Source: Myrica gale
Lineage: Eukaryota; Streptophyta; Magnoliopsida; Fagales; Myricaceae
Length of the DNA: 64,000 nucleotides
Direction of reading: 5' to 3'
NCBI GenBank assembly: GCA_963930655.1
Contig: OZ005607.1
Span: forward strand, 22,328,874 to 22,392,873
Shown: piece after piece, positions 42,593 through 53,690 of the stretch
Position numbering within the stretch: position 1 is the first letter of the stretch
Layout of the letters: each line of letters starts with the position of its first letter
Made by a program: the position numbers and the translations under genes
The notes under the pieces: generated by a model
What the model was told of the DNA's origin: nothing
The model's input: only the letters and a program-made list of their open reading frames with translations
Databases searched by the model: none

Positions 42593-43246
42593 CTAAACGT
42601 AGTTTCAGTGATGATCCCAAATTCGTGATTAAGCTCCAAGGAACGTCCGTTTTGTTACCACAAATAAATTTTTTTTTCTCAAGATTATTTTTCAATGGAT
42701 TAAGCAGAACATAATTGACGGGCTGATATCTAAGTCGTGGAAACACCTCTTCGTTCTATATTTTAGATCTTAGCTCCGTGTACACTACTAAGGAAACACG
42801 GATCGGAAGAATTGAAATCTCAGAACATATGGATGATATGAACTGCCTAAACAAATTTTTTTGAAAAGCATTTCGGGATTAGATGACTGAAGAGTAAAAA
42901 TTAAGGACAAGACCAGCAAAAGCAAAAGCAGCTAAGAGTAAAACTTAGGGTCATACATAACAGGCCGTTGATGAACAAGGTTCTATGGGACGGCTATTGG
43001 ACTACACGGCTCAAGGCCTACACAAACAAACAGAACTCGAAGTCCAATATTCCTAACCGGGCGCAATGGCCCGGACTAACAGGAGACACCAAAGGCTATC
43101 ATGTCGTTCGCCGAAGGAGAGGCTGCGCCTCGATCCCATTTACTGTTACAATCATGTCCATAGAAGATAGAGCAGACTCGGCTGAACACGCAAGAACCCC
43201 CGACCGAAGTTTAGAAGGGAGACTGGAACACATTGGGTCAGTGCAC
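42593..43246. other. unassigned spacer
   Basis: No recognisable gene, LTR or repeat. The open stretch at 42968-43264 has no family resemblance and no neighbours supporting it. Confidence 0.3.
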
Positions 43247-43565
43247 ACCCTCTCAAATGTTTAGAGTGTTTTTTTTTTCTAAGCGAAGATTCTCAAATGT
43301 TTAGAGTTAGATTGTGAATTTTCTACGATTTCAGTTAAGTAGCCGGCTCTCAAATGTTGAGAGTCATGACTATCAGTTTCTACCATTAATTTCACTTAAG
43401 CAGCGAGCTCTCAAATATTGAAAGTTAAATTGTCGGTTTCTACATTTCATTTAAATAGCGGGCTCTCAAATGTTGAGAGTTATGACTGTCGGTTTCTACA
43501 TTTTCACTTAAGTAGAAAGCTCCCAAATATTGAGAGTTATGACTGTCAATTTCAACGTTTTCACT
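43247..43565. repeat. 56-60-bp tandem repeat with hairpin core (about six units)
   Basis: Each unit has a core CTCTCAAATGTTGAGAG, an inverted repeat with a three-base loop, followed by TTATGACTGTCGGTTTCTAC and CACTTAAGTAG. Copies lie near 43250, 43290, 43347, 43408, 43462 and 43520, with increasing divergence at the edges. Confidence 0.75.
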
Positions 43566-43661
43566 TGAATAATGGTAACCGATATGCTTCCAATAAATGT
43601 ACACTAAGAGAAGTACACATGCAAACTTATTATTGTTCAACTCGCAGCATTAACAAACTTA

Positions 43662-43832
43662 GGCTGTGTTTGAGAAGTAAAATTTTAGGTATCAGGGTTT
43701 TATGAAAAAGTTTGCGAGAAAGTTTGCGAAAAAGTGAAAAAGTGTATGGAAATTGATGAAAAAGCGATGAGATAGAGTGTTTTTAATGATAATAAAATTT
43801 TAGGTGGCTAAAATTTTGTTACGCAAACAGCT
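43662..43832. mobile_element. Tourist-like MITE (PIF/Harbinger)
   Basis: 171 bp with inverted ends GGCTGTGTTTGAG... and ...TTACGCAAACAGCT, flanked by TTA (43659-43661 and 43833-43835). It has AT-rich non-coding content. Related in style to the MITE at 51928-52090. Confidence 0.6.
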
Positions 43833-44187
43833 TTAAATACCTAGCTAATGTCTCATTGTTTTCCTTCTTATTGTTATTTCTTGGAACGTTAATATACCCA
43901 AATTAAAGTGTATATCATATTTCACTTCAAGTGTATGATGTAACGGGCGACAGTAAGAAAAACCAATACAATGTTGAAACTCCATTTCATTAACCAATGA
44001 GGAGTTTCTTACAAATTGAAACTCCACAAAATCTTGTTAATCAATGAAATTAATACCCATTTACATGGCATCAAATGCCCATCTTCCCAACAAACAAAGA
44101 TATTGGAGCTTTGCTCACCATCAGGTTTCATCCCAATCTTTTGCTCACCATCTCATTTCATCCCAATATCACATTGCTTAAAATTCT

Positions 44188-44502
44188 ATGGCTACGCTTA
44201 ACTGCTTCTTGATCATGGTGGTCATGTTCTTAGTTCATGGGATGACCTTGCTTTCACCTGGACTCGTCTCATCCAGTGTCATTTGGAAATTGGTAAGCGA
44301 AGGATCTAGTTATTCTCAAGCCGACTTTGCTCCCGTGGAACCTATCGGAGAACAAGACTTCCCACCAGTGGCAGAATCAGGACCAAAATTCAGGGGGTCG
44401 AATTCTAAAGACGAAATGACAAGAAATTTTTTTTTCCTTTATAATGCTAAAAATTTTCTTACAATTACAATGTCAAAAATTAAAGTGAAAGTGGTAAAAT
44501 GA
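44188..44502 (+). CDS. hypothetical small secreted protein
   Basis: ATG 44188 opens a 104-codon frame. Residues 1-30 (MATLNCFLIMVVMFLVHGMT...) form a convincing signal peptide; the next 50 are acidic and polar, including ESGPKFRGSNSKDE near 68-81. After about residue 84 the composition becomes lysine-rich and AT-biased, as if a true stop or intron border were passed. The ESGPKFRG part recalls the SGP core of plant secreted peptide hormones, but no GxGH ending is present. No homologue is recognised. It may be a peptide precursor or a chance frame. Confidence 0.35.
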   Translation: MATLNCFLIMVVMFLVHGMTLLSPGLVSSSVIWKLVSEGSSYSQADFAPVEPIGEQDFPPVAESGPKFRGSNSKDEMTRNFFFLYNAKNFLTITMSKIKVKVVK

Positions 44503-44632
44503 CTAGAAAATCATACAGGAAAAGTCAAAGCAATTTGCGGTGGTGGAACTGTCCATAAATAAAAGGAAGACTACTTAGATATTAATCAACTATCATTACA
44601 AAATTCCAAAATCAGAATCAAGAATAACTCAC

Positions 44633-44794
44633 CAACAAGTTCCTTGGGCCTACTGTCACTATTTGTAGAGTCTGATCTAGATAAATTGCGCTTCAAACCA
44701 GTAAACTGGAAGGTGTCCTTGGGTGTGGTGGAAGGTGTAGAGGTCGTGCTCTGAAGCTCTAGAACTTTCAGGCCTTCAACATTTAATTCAATCT
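44633..44794 (-). pseudogene. isolated exon of an unidentified gene
   Basis: Minus-strand open segment bounded by an AG acceptor (TTTCAG) and a GGTGAGTT donor. It encodes IELNVEGLKVLELQST and a Ser/Thr/Asn-rich tail ending SRPKELVG. Splice-like borders suggest a gene fragment. The family is not recognised. Confidence 0.35.
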
Positions 44795-45245
44795 GAAATC
44801 ATATATCAAGGAAACACATTTTTTCAAACTAAACAACAAAGCAAGATAGACATAGAAAACTCATCAACTCCTCTAAAAATATACATAGTGATTTATTCTA
44901 CATGCACTAGCAGATGCACACAGGTTGCTTGTCCACACAATCGCCACACAGTTTCTAGCTAATGAAAGAGGGCTGATTAACCAAAGAACAACTAAGTCCC
45001 AGCAGTTCCCAAGACTAACTTATTTTAATAGTCCAAACAGGAAGGGTGAGAAAACAGAGACACAGATGACAGACCCCACCCTTTTCGGATAAAGGTATGG
45101 CACATACTACATGGTGGTATAGAGTTAGAGAGTTTTCTAGGGACTAATATTCTCCATCCATTCGTTTTCTTTGATATGTCAATTTCAATTTTGTTCGTGT
45201 AGTCTACTGCCATGACATTTAGGGTTATGGCTCTGGATTTCACAG

Positions 45246-45760
45246 GATTGTATTCTCCACTTGGCCGGAAAGAGCATATGAGTATCTCTGCAACTTCATC
45301 TCCTCTGTACTCAAGTGATACAGAGCATGATCATACTCCAACACCAAAGAACATCATGGAGCAGGAAATTTTTTTGAATCCACAGCAAAAAAGATGGGTT
45401 CAAGAAAGTGAAAGTGTTTTATTTGAAAATTTGGAATCTATCCCGACCAATTTGGATGAGGAGGTCATTGGGATCATAACAATGGAAGATGTCATGGAGG
45501 AACTGCTACATGGTAAGAAAAGCTAATGCTTTTTTGTTCTGTATTGGGGAAGGAAGATATACTGGATGAAACTGACGAATATGTTGCTGTCCATAACAAG
45601 TGAGTGTCTTTCGACTCTTTCCCATGTGCTGTCTCACAGACTCACAGTAGTGTGCAATTGTGCTGGTTTTTCAAAGTGTACTCGATATTTATTAGTTTAA
45701 GTTCATTTTGTTGGTTTCTGCAGAATTAGAATCAACCTTCTGCGGATATTTATAATGATT
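45246..45760 (+). pseudogene. DUF21/CBS-domain (CNNM-like) membrane protein, 3' fragment
   Basis: Exon-like blocks are 45246-45512, 45553-45599 and from about 45724, with donor GTAAGA and acceptor GCAG. They encode SSPLYSSDTEHDHTP, LDEEVIGIITMEDVMEELL, ILDETDEYVAVHNK and RIRINLL. This order matches the C-terminal CBS part of plant DUF21 domain proteins, which are related to CNNM divalent-cation transporters. The membrane domain is absent, so this is a captured or decayed fragment. Confidence 0.65.
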
Positions 45761-46451
45761 TTAACTAAGAAAACACTAGAAACAGTTATAATGAGCTTCT
45801 CCAAACTCTCGCAACACTCACAACACAATTTTTCTGAAATCATCATTAAATTTATCAAAAGAAGCAAAGGTAACAAAAGAAACAGTGAAGGCATATGCAT
45901 ATTTATTGTTTTTCTTTTCTTCTCTAGTATAGGCGGTAATAAACGATAAACTAAATGATCCCTCCTTCAAAGAGTTCAAAGCCTCGGGACCCACCACACC
46001 TGCCGTAGTTCAGAGAAATCTTTGGCTAAGAAAGGAACACAAAAGGAAGTTGGTTTGTTGCATGCGTCTTGTAGGATTGTCATTTGGTTTGAATTAGTCA
46101 TCCTTACGTACGGCTCAAACTCTCTCCAGTGATTACAAAAATATTGTGAGCATCTGCAACCTTAATACTCCGTGATTTTTGTATCTCCTTATCACTCCTT
46201 TGATCCTCACAATAATTGCTTCACTACAATAAAAAATGCTTATTGGACAGGGGTCATTTGCAGTAAAAATCAAGCTTTCATTGGACGATTGGAGATACCA
46301 TACATATGACAGCAAAAATCAAGCTTTCAAAACCCCAAAGATTTAAATGATATTAGAGTATGAAAGAGTAACATGAAATGCAATTTCACTCACTTCTTTG
46401 CTATTCATTGTACACCCCAAAAGTTTTCAGATAGAGAACAAGTGAACTTAC

Positions 46452-46584
46452 AGAACTAACAAAAGGATCATAAGCTTCTTCTACAAGGTATGTCAAAGTT
46501 GTTCCCGAATCCACAATGGTTCCCCTGTTGCTTGATGTGGCAAATGCTGCAGGATCAATTTGCAGATACAAATTATAATGAGGC
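46452..46584 (-). pseudogene. A1-family aspartic protease, single exon
   Basis: Minus-strand exon with acceptor TTTTGCAG and donor GTAAGTTC. It encodes [16 protein letters not shown] and [20 protein letters not shown], which holds the second catalytic motif DSGTT of pepsin-like proteases of the plant ASPR/aspartic proteinase 36-39 type. No other exon was found within several kilobases, so it is a fragment. Confidence 0.7.
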
Positions 46585-47199
46585 CTGCAAAATTCCAAGT
46601 AGAAACTTAGCAACAAATAGCACAATACTTCTCAATTAAAACTGAAGAAACTATCACTATCTGACAACATGTATTTGTAAGTGCCAAACAAGCACTAGAT
46701 CAAAGCAATAAATGAAGTTCAAGAGCAAAATCACATTTCGATCAACAAAATACATTCAACAGAATGAAGATACTGCCATGTACTTTTAAGACGCAGTGGA
46801 TGAAGAAATTTGCAGTGCAAATGTTGTCCTCTGCAAGAGTTGCACATCTACGAAGTTCCAACAACCCACAACATAACAACCCACAAAATTCACACATCTC
46901 TATTCACAAAATTCATAAAATCCCTAATTTATAAAATTCATCAAATCTCTAATTCAAAAATTTAGTTTGTAAAAATAATTAAATCATGGCTAAGTGTCAG
47001 GACCAGACCTGCGACGGTGGCTGCCGGCTGGTGTGGCGGCGTTTGGTGGTGCGGCAGTCAGCAATGGCTGAGTGAGAGAGTGAGAGGAGTGAGAGTTAAA
47101 GGCTTCCGCTGCAGAAACGTGAACGAAAAAAGCTGGGAGTGGGGGGGGACGCGAACCACGCGTTTCTGCCTCCCTCTCTTTTTTTTAAATAAAATATTA

Positions 47200-47244
<45 letters not shown>

Positions 47245-47798
47245 TTTTAATTTTTGCAGAGGGGAGAGGGGGACGACGCGTAACACGTTTCCGGTTTTTT
47301 TTTAATCTAAATTTTTTAAAAAATTAATATTTTTGTTTTTTAATTCTGCAGAGGGTGAAACGACGTCGTTTCACCCTCTCTTGTTTAAAAAAATAAAACG
47401 AACCTGGGCCAGGGGTATCGGGCCCAGGCTTTATGTTATAAAACAGGTATATAGTTGGCCTGGGCCTGGGCCTTAAGGGTATCGGGCCCAGGCCAACTTA
47501 TTTAAAAAAAAAATTGCCTAATGTAATTTTTTTTTTGGGCGGCCGCTACCCCTTCCTTCCGCCACTGCTTCCCACCAGAGTTGCTGCCCGATGATCCAAC
47601 CGCCGACTTTTTGGAAGACTTCGCACTTAGATTAACCAGAGATTGTGGAAAATCAATCTTTACGTCTCTTTTTGCAAAAGAGTCCTGAGCGTGTCAGCAA
47701 CTATTTGTTGTCACTTGCTTACGGCAATTGGACCCCGATGCCACCAAGGATTTGTGCACAATACCATCCTCAAAATACCAGCCTACAGAACGAACCAT
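46585..47798. other. spacer with GGGCC-rich inverted motifs and TA microsatellite
   Basis: Contains a (TA)n run at 47208-47235, two copies of GGGTATCGGGCCCAGG (about 47415 and 47478) and a GC-rich block at 47005-47160. The repeated GGGCCCAGG motifs recall subterminal parts of nonautonomous hAT elements. No gene could be supported. Confidence 0.35.
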
Positions 47799-47899
47799 CA
47801 TTACAAAAAAGACCCCTATAACCGCGGTCAGTTGCTAAAGATCCGCTTTAGCGGCGTTAAAAAAAAAAACGTTGTTAAAAGTGTAAGTTATAGCGGCGG

Positions 47900-49260
47900 T
47901 AAGTGCATTTTGAATATTTAGTAATATAATTATAATGAGCATATACATTTTGAATATTTAGTAATATAATTAGTACATATTATTTAATTTTAAACGAAAA
48001 GATATTGTAAAATTAGTTTATACAATTAATGTAAGTCAGTGTTGGATTGCATATTGATTTTGGACTTCGTGCCCATTCGTGGGCTAAAGTTTAGTGGACA
48101 AAAGAACCCACAAAATGGACCAAACCGATTGGCTCGTTTAAAGTTGTAATCAAATAATTTATTTGTTAAAAGTACATATTACAGGGACTTTAGTCGTAAT
48201 TAAACCTAAAAACTACCGTTCTTTTTTATTTTTATAATAAGGGTAATTTAGGCAGAATCTCACTAAAGTTTAAATTCAAAGTTTGAAATCAAACGCGATC
48301 GTTTCTTAACTTCAAAGTGACTTGATAATATAGCGAACAACAAATTACACAACTGCTAAGAAAAAGGAAATTAAACAATCAAATATAAATCACGGTTATA
48401 GCAAATTCTGTAACCACCTTTAAATTTCTATTTGTTTAAATTAAATTCTATTTGTTTAAATTCAAAGTTTGAAATTAAAAGCCACCGTTTCTTTATTTCA
48501 AAGTGACTTAATAATATAGCCGAACAACAAATTAAACAACTCCTACTAAGAAAAAGGAAATCAAACAAACAAGTATAAACAACGGTTATAACAAATTCTG
48601 TAACTACCTTCAAATTTCTATTTGTTTAAATTCAAAGTTTGATTTCAAACACTATCGGTTATAATTACAAATTTTGTAATCACCTTCAAATTTCTCTAAC
48701 ATGGTAATTAATTGACAATAGTGTCTCCATACTCAAAGGCAACGCTAGCTCATTTTCAATTAAAGTACGTCCTCAGGTACTTCTTAGAATTCAAAATAAT
48801 GTGGTTTGGTGTTGAAGACACATCATTAAATTTTTTTTACAGATAATTAAGATGAGTATTGCGTAACAGATTAGTTTAACCATTTAGTTTAAATAAAGCA
48901 TTTGGCACCGAGAATAAAACATTAGAACTAGAAGAATTAATGGGGCTTTTAGGTTAAAAATTAAGGCTTTTATAGTGGGTTAGGTGACTAGAAGCTAGGT
49001 GTTACAAGAGAATGTATAATCACTACTTATAAATAAAGAGATTATCTTATTCCATAAATAAAAAGTGTACATATAAATGCATATGAGACAACTAAAAAGA
49101 CCAATCCTTCTTTTTCTGCTAATGAATTTATCTTCGCCCTAAGTAATATATTCTGAAAACAGCGTCATTCATTATTAAAAAGAAGTACTAACAATATAAA
49201 ATTTGAAACGGAATACATCTAACATCCAAAATAAACCAGAAATAAAACATAGCAAGCCCA
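47900..49260. other. non-coding left part of the Pack-CACTA element
   Basis: AT-rich. Contains two related segments of about 180 bp (about 48240-48420 and 48430-48615) sharing TCAAAGTTTGAAAT and CAAAGTGACTTAATAATATAG, and a further partial copy to 48700. No gene seen. Confidence 0.45.
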
Positions 49261-49299
49261 TTGGGCAACGGAGAGGGCAATTTTCATTTGGCGCCAAGT

Positions 49300-50180
49300 A
49301 CCAGTTTTCCCTCCCCGCTACTTGGGTCAAAACCCCCCCTCTTTTTTTCAATTCTTAATCTCGATCGTCTCCTTGCCGTCTCCTTTGACGTCCTCCAAGA
49401 CCACCTCTCAGCCAAAAACTTCAGACAAGCCGACGAAGAAACCTGCCGCCTCCTCATTGTTCTGGCAGGCGAGGCCGCGCAAGGGAAGAACTCATGGCAA
49501 GATGGCGTGTCTGGCACAAACTGTCCGATCCAACCAGGCAGAAACTGGACTTACGTGTTCCAGACAAAGGACCAGGTCGGCAGTTTCTTCTATTGCCCCT
49601 CCATCAACTTCCACAAGGCTGCGGGAGGGTTCGGGCCCATTCGTCTCAACAACCGTAAAGTCATTGATGTTCCGTTCCCCAAGCGGAAGCTGAATTCGAT
49701 CTTCTAATCGGTGATTGGTTCTATGACAGCTACAAGGTGAATCTTCTGGAAATTTATTTAAGTCATAACGAACACAGATACATATTTTGGTGAATTAGTT
49801 TCTTTGAGTAGTGGCTAATTTTTCTAGAACATGGAAATCTGACAGAACATCAGGTCAGAGATTGCCATCAAGCTAATGGCATTCCAGGGTATCACTGATA
49901 TCATTTTGATGAATGGTAAAGACCCTTATGGGCATCAAATTGCACGAGCCCATGAATCTTTCAATGTTACAAGAGGTACAACAAAAAAGAAAAGGAAAAA
50001 GAAAAGAAGGGCCGAGTAATTCGGCATCAGAATCCCTGATTTGCCTATACTCTGCTGTGGTTTCTTCTTTATAGATACAGAGCACCGTAGTCTAATATTT
50101 TGAGATTTGCCATGCAGGGAAGACGTATAGGTTCAGAATATCGAATTTTGGGACTACATTAAGTTTAAATTTCAGGATCC
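49300..50180 (+). pseudogene. GUN4::multicopper oxidase (SKU5-like) chimeric gene fragment
   Basis: An open frame from about 49300 reads FDVLQDHLSAKNFRQADEET and LLIVLAGEAAQ, the start of the GUN4 tetrapyrrole-binding domain. It then passes in frame into KNSWQDGVSGTNCPIQPG, VFQTKDQVGSFFYCPSINF and AAGGFGPIRLNN, the Cu-oxidase_3 domain of SKU5-similar proteins. A frameshift near 49690 leads to EAEFDLLIGDWFYDSYK with donor at 49737. Further exons at 49853-49975 (ILMNGKDPYG) and 50117-50178 (GKTYRFRISNFGTTLSLNF) follow the oxidase order. Neither parent gene is complete. This is a captured, fused fragment. Confidence 0.75.
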
Positions 50181-50524
50181 AAAACCAGGCATGATGTGAT
50201 TTCTTGATATTAAACCTACTGTTCTATTTGTTACTTATCTTCGTTTTTTTCTTTGTTGCATCTATTGTTCTTTAGGTTTTTGAATAACATTTTGTTGTTA
50301 TATACAAAAAAGAAACTCATCTTCAATTTTAAACAGGGATTGGCCGACCACAAAGACTCATGCCTTATTTAATAGTTTATTGTAGTTGATTTCATTGCAA
50401 AAACCGAGTTTAAGTTCTTTTGGAATTCTGCGTAGAACATAGCATGTTCAAGGCTTTAGTCATTGTTATTGTAGGGCAAATTAGATTGTTAGCTGCAAGA
50501 GCTACCTCTTGAGGATCACAGAAG

Positions 50525-50940
50525 CCTTGTTGAAGTACAATTTATGGCCACAAGTGGAATTTCATTGAGGACACTCATGCCTGTCGAGTTTGGGATGTGG
50601 ATAGCAGCATTTATTCAGGCAATGGTAAATTCTATTGAGAGTCTGTATTCTGAAATCTCGAGAATTGCAGTCTGTTCAGTTAGATGTTAAAATCTAATGC
50701 TACTAAAAGATGAAGTTACTTTTCAAGCTTGTCTAAACCTCTAAGATGTGAATTCAAGTGCTATGGTATATTATTATGACTTTCCTCCATTGATTAGTCT
50801 GATACATGCAAATCTGGCCTTTGTAATTAAAATGTACGATTATTGATCTTGGCAGGAAGGAATGCCACTGCATGCTTTTTCTCACTCCCAAGACAATGAT
50901 TTTGCTCGGAAGGAGCAGGTAATTATTTCAACTTTTTGGT
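50525..50940 (+). pseudogene. exon-like segments of an unidentified gene
   Basis: Two open blocks, about 50527-50625 (SGISLRTLMPVEFGMWIAAF) and about 50858-50920 (EGMPLHAFSHSQDNDFARKEQ), have AG/GT-like borders. They follow the oxidase exons on the same strand, but the family is not recognised and the frame of the first is uncertain. Confidence 0.25.
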
Positions 50941-51244
50941 TCAATAGAGTTCGTAGTGGCACTCATTAAATATATCGATAGGACGAAGATATGAGCCGCT
51001 TTTCTTAATTTGGACTTGACAATTAACAATTGACAAAATCAGACAGATGCATATGCATTCACGGTTGGCCACACGCATGTAACTAGGCACTGGCAGAATC
51101 AGAAATCCAATCGAATGATGTCGAACTCTTAAAGATTAAAAATATTAAAATACACGTACCTTAGTATTTGTTGATAATGAAGGGAGACAATTGGATACTA
51201 CGTGACTGCATATTTTGAAAACATTATAAAGTAACTTCGTTCTC

Positions 51245-51560
51245 ATAGTTTCAAAATTTTCTCTTTCGATTTATACCACCAAAATATCATTTATCAATTT
51301 GTCTATCATCTTATTATGCAAGTCAGTTTTAATTAACTTCATTGCAGGGAACACTCTCTCAATGGTTGCAGTCGCAACTGATAAGACCAATGCCAACTCA
51401 ATCAGCTGATAAACCAATGGATATAGAGTATGCTTTTTTGTCTCAACCATCTTCATAGCAAGACCTCCAATATCTTGAAACTCAATATTTGTGAATTGGA
51501 TGGTACAATTCGAAGATAGATAAACACAATATTGTACATTACACCATTTAATATTGTTCA
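51245..51560 (-). pseudogene. hAT transposase C-terminal dimerisation domain
   Basis: Minus-strand frame with LVYQLIELALVLSVATATIE, RVFPAMKLIKTDLHNKM and IDKLINDILVV, the hAT C-terminal dimerisation domain. One in-frame stop precedes IERENFE, the usual continuation. The rest of the transposase is absent. Confidence 0.8.
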
Positions 51561-51927
51561 TATCTGACATATAAAGTTTCAGATAACATGAACCTTACAA
51601 TAAGATTTACATGTTGTCTCTATAACTCTCAAATTTTATCATATAATTCGAAAATGAAATTATAAAGTATCTCAATAAAAAAAATGAACGATATAAATAA
51701 TAGTTTGATGCACAGCAAAAACAAAAGAGCGGGGACCTATATATTTGTGTAATTATGTTTGTATTGATATCTAGAAGACAAGCCCCGCGTTCGAATTGCG
51801 CTGATACATAAGAGTCCATCTTTGTCGCTTGCGCGTGTAAAGCACCCTCTGACTAGGAGATTGGGAATCACAGGACACATTATTTAACAAATTTTACACC
51901 ACTTTTTCGCGTTGAGCAAAGAACTAA

Positions 51928-52090
51928 GGTTATGTTTGTGTTGTAAAATTTTTGGTATTGAGTTTAGTATTGGTATTGATTTTAATGAAAAAGTGAAGAA
52001 CAGTAATTTTTTATATTTTTTTATGGGAGAGAGAAATTATATTATATTATTTTATTGAGAGTTTGTGAAATATTTTGTGCAAACGCATCC
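51928..52090. mobile_element. Tourist-like MITE (PIF/Harbinger)
   Basis: 163 bp with inverted ends GGTTATGTTTGTGTTGTAAA and the complement of TTTTGTGCAAACGCATCC, and TAA duplications at 51925-51927 and 52091-52093. Non-coding. It lies inside the Pack-CACTA element. Confidence 0.7.
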
Positions 52091-52368
52091 TAATTGTCGT
52101 AGTTCACCCATCGTTGACTCAGGCAGAGTGTGGGGTTCACTTCATTGACGAGAAGATGGGAGGAAATTTCCCCTTTGGATTTCAGGTATAGAGGCGCGTT
52201 GGCCTGGGCGCCTGAGGTTGGGGGCGGGCTGGGTTGTTGAGGGGCGGTTGAGGTGAGCTTAAAACAATAAAAAAAATTAAAGTATTCTCAAGACGATGGG
52301 GTCTGTTGTCCCTTCGGATTTTTGGTTCCGCCACTGTAATCGCTGCTAAAGGTCAGTTTTTTGTAGTG

Positions 52369-53460
52369 CAAACCATAAAAATACTGTCCAGAAGTGAGAA
52401 AATCTGGAACAACTGTGTCTTTGTTGCACAAACTAGCTCGCTTGCTCTTCACCCTCACATGACTAAGTTGTGTCTTATTTGTGGAGAGAAATAAATAAAG
52501 CTACCCTTGTCTGCCCATCTTTTCGATATAAAGAAAAGTTTCCTCTATTTAATTGTTATTCGAAATCTATGAAAAAAAAAATTCCTCCGAAAATCATTGT
52601 TCGTTCACATGGAGAAAAACGAAATGTTAAGAACATATCTATTTTTGTTAGTTTTATTCTTAAATCTGGCTCCGTTTACCTAATAAGATGCTTCACATTT
52701 GTATTGCTTAATCTAAAATCTTAAAAAGCCGCTAAAACCAATAGTAGAAGTTTAATTGCTTTTCAAGGGCAGAAAACAACGACAAAATACTTGGTATAAT
52801 GTTTATTATACACATTCAATTGGTGCAAAGCGTCAAAGTTTAGAAAACATTTCCAATTTTTTATGGGAACAACAAAATTTTAAAATTTTTCAATAAATTT
52901 CAATATTTATTTTTCACTTAAACTACACCTCCATTTTACACAAACTTCAATACCTAAAAAAAAAAAACTTCGACGAATCGTCTCTCACATATTTTTTTAC
53001 TAACTTCAATATTTTTTCTAATAAAATTCCCCTTGTTTTCACAAACACCCGTAAAGCTTTGTATAAATGGACAAACTTCAACATTTTTTTTATAAATTTC
53101 AATAGGATATTTTTTTCCATCCAAACATGAGCTTAGTAATCGGTAGGACGAAATCTTTACCAATTATCTTTGGGAAACCAATCGGAAAGCTATGGGAGAG
53201 TTTCCAAAGCTCAAATAAAAGCAATTAATCTTCGTTCCCACAAACACGAAAACATAAGAAGGGAACACTTTATCTGGAGGCCTAACACAAAAAGTACAGC
53301 TGATAAATAACCAACATTCCATGCTCAAAGAAATCTATGTAAAAACCACCACGCCACTCTGAAAGTTGGATAAACACATAAAATCATACAAATGCAGAGA
53401 TCCCAATTCAGTCACTACAGATGAGCCTAGTACAGATCCAAAACCTTAAGACAAAATTCA
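52369..53460. other. AT-rich spacer
   Basis: No gene was recognised. 52840-53110 contains repeated AAACTTCAA / TTTCAATA motifs that may be a decayed MITE. Confidence 0.3.
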
Positions 53461-53468
53461 GAATACAG

Positions 53469-53690
53469 TTACACAGGATTGCCAATTAAGAACACATTTT
53501 TGCTGCAGACATCCTTCACCTGCAAGGTGACCAGAACAATGTCAAACAATATGGATAAGATTTCACCTAAGATTCCCAAGAGCTGACGAATTGGGTTGCA
53601 GGTGCTTTCTTCCTCGTCCAAACTGTAACTTGATAGCTCCTGTAAACACATCCCCTGCTGCTGCACCTTACAACCTGTAAACAAATTTCA
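53469..53690 (-). other. possible 3' exon of an unidentified gene
   Basis: A minus-strand frame (CKVQQQGMCLQELSSYSLDE, then a hydrophobic segment LLGILGEILSILFDIVLVTL, then a stop) is preceded by an acceptor-like GTTTACAG. One predicted membrane helix. The family is not recognised. It may be a fragment like the others in this interval. Confidence 0.3.

Larger units (their letters stand above)
47799..52368. mobile_element. CACTA-type element with captured host exons (Pack-CACTA)
   Basis: The left end is CATTACAAAAAAGACCCC followed by CCGCGGTCAGTTGC and GCGGCGGT repeats (47815-47900). The right end is CGCTGCTAAAGGTCAG followed by TTTTTTGTAGTG, ending at 52368. The flanks CAT / CAA match in two of three bases. 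The left AT-rich part is homologous to 56390-56500 of CACTA-5. Inside are a GUN4::SKU5-like chimera, an unidentified exon pair and a hAT transposase fragment. The element lacks a CACTA transposase. Confidence 0.65.

Noticed and set aside
47005..47250. Trp/Gly-rich open frame
   Set aside because: It runs into a TA microsatellite and poly-Phe/Tyr codons; a compositional artefact.
49284..49693. Alternative frames overlapping the GUN4/oxidase fusion
   Set aside because: They give no family resemblance, while the frame through about 49400-49690 matches two known domains.
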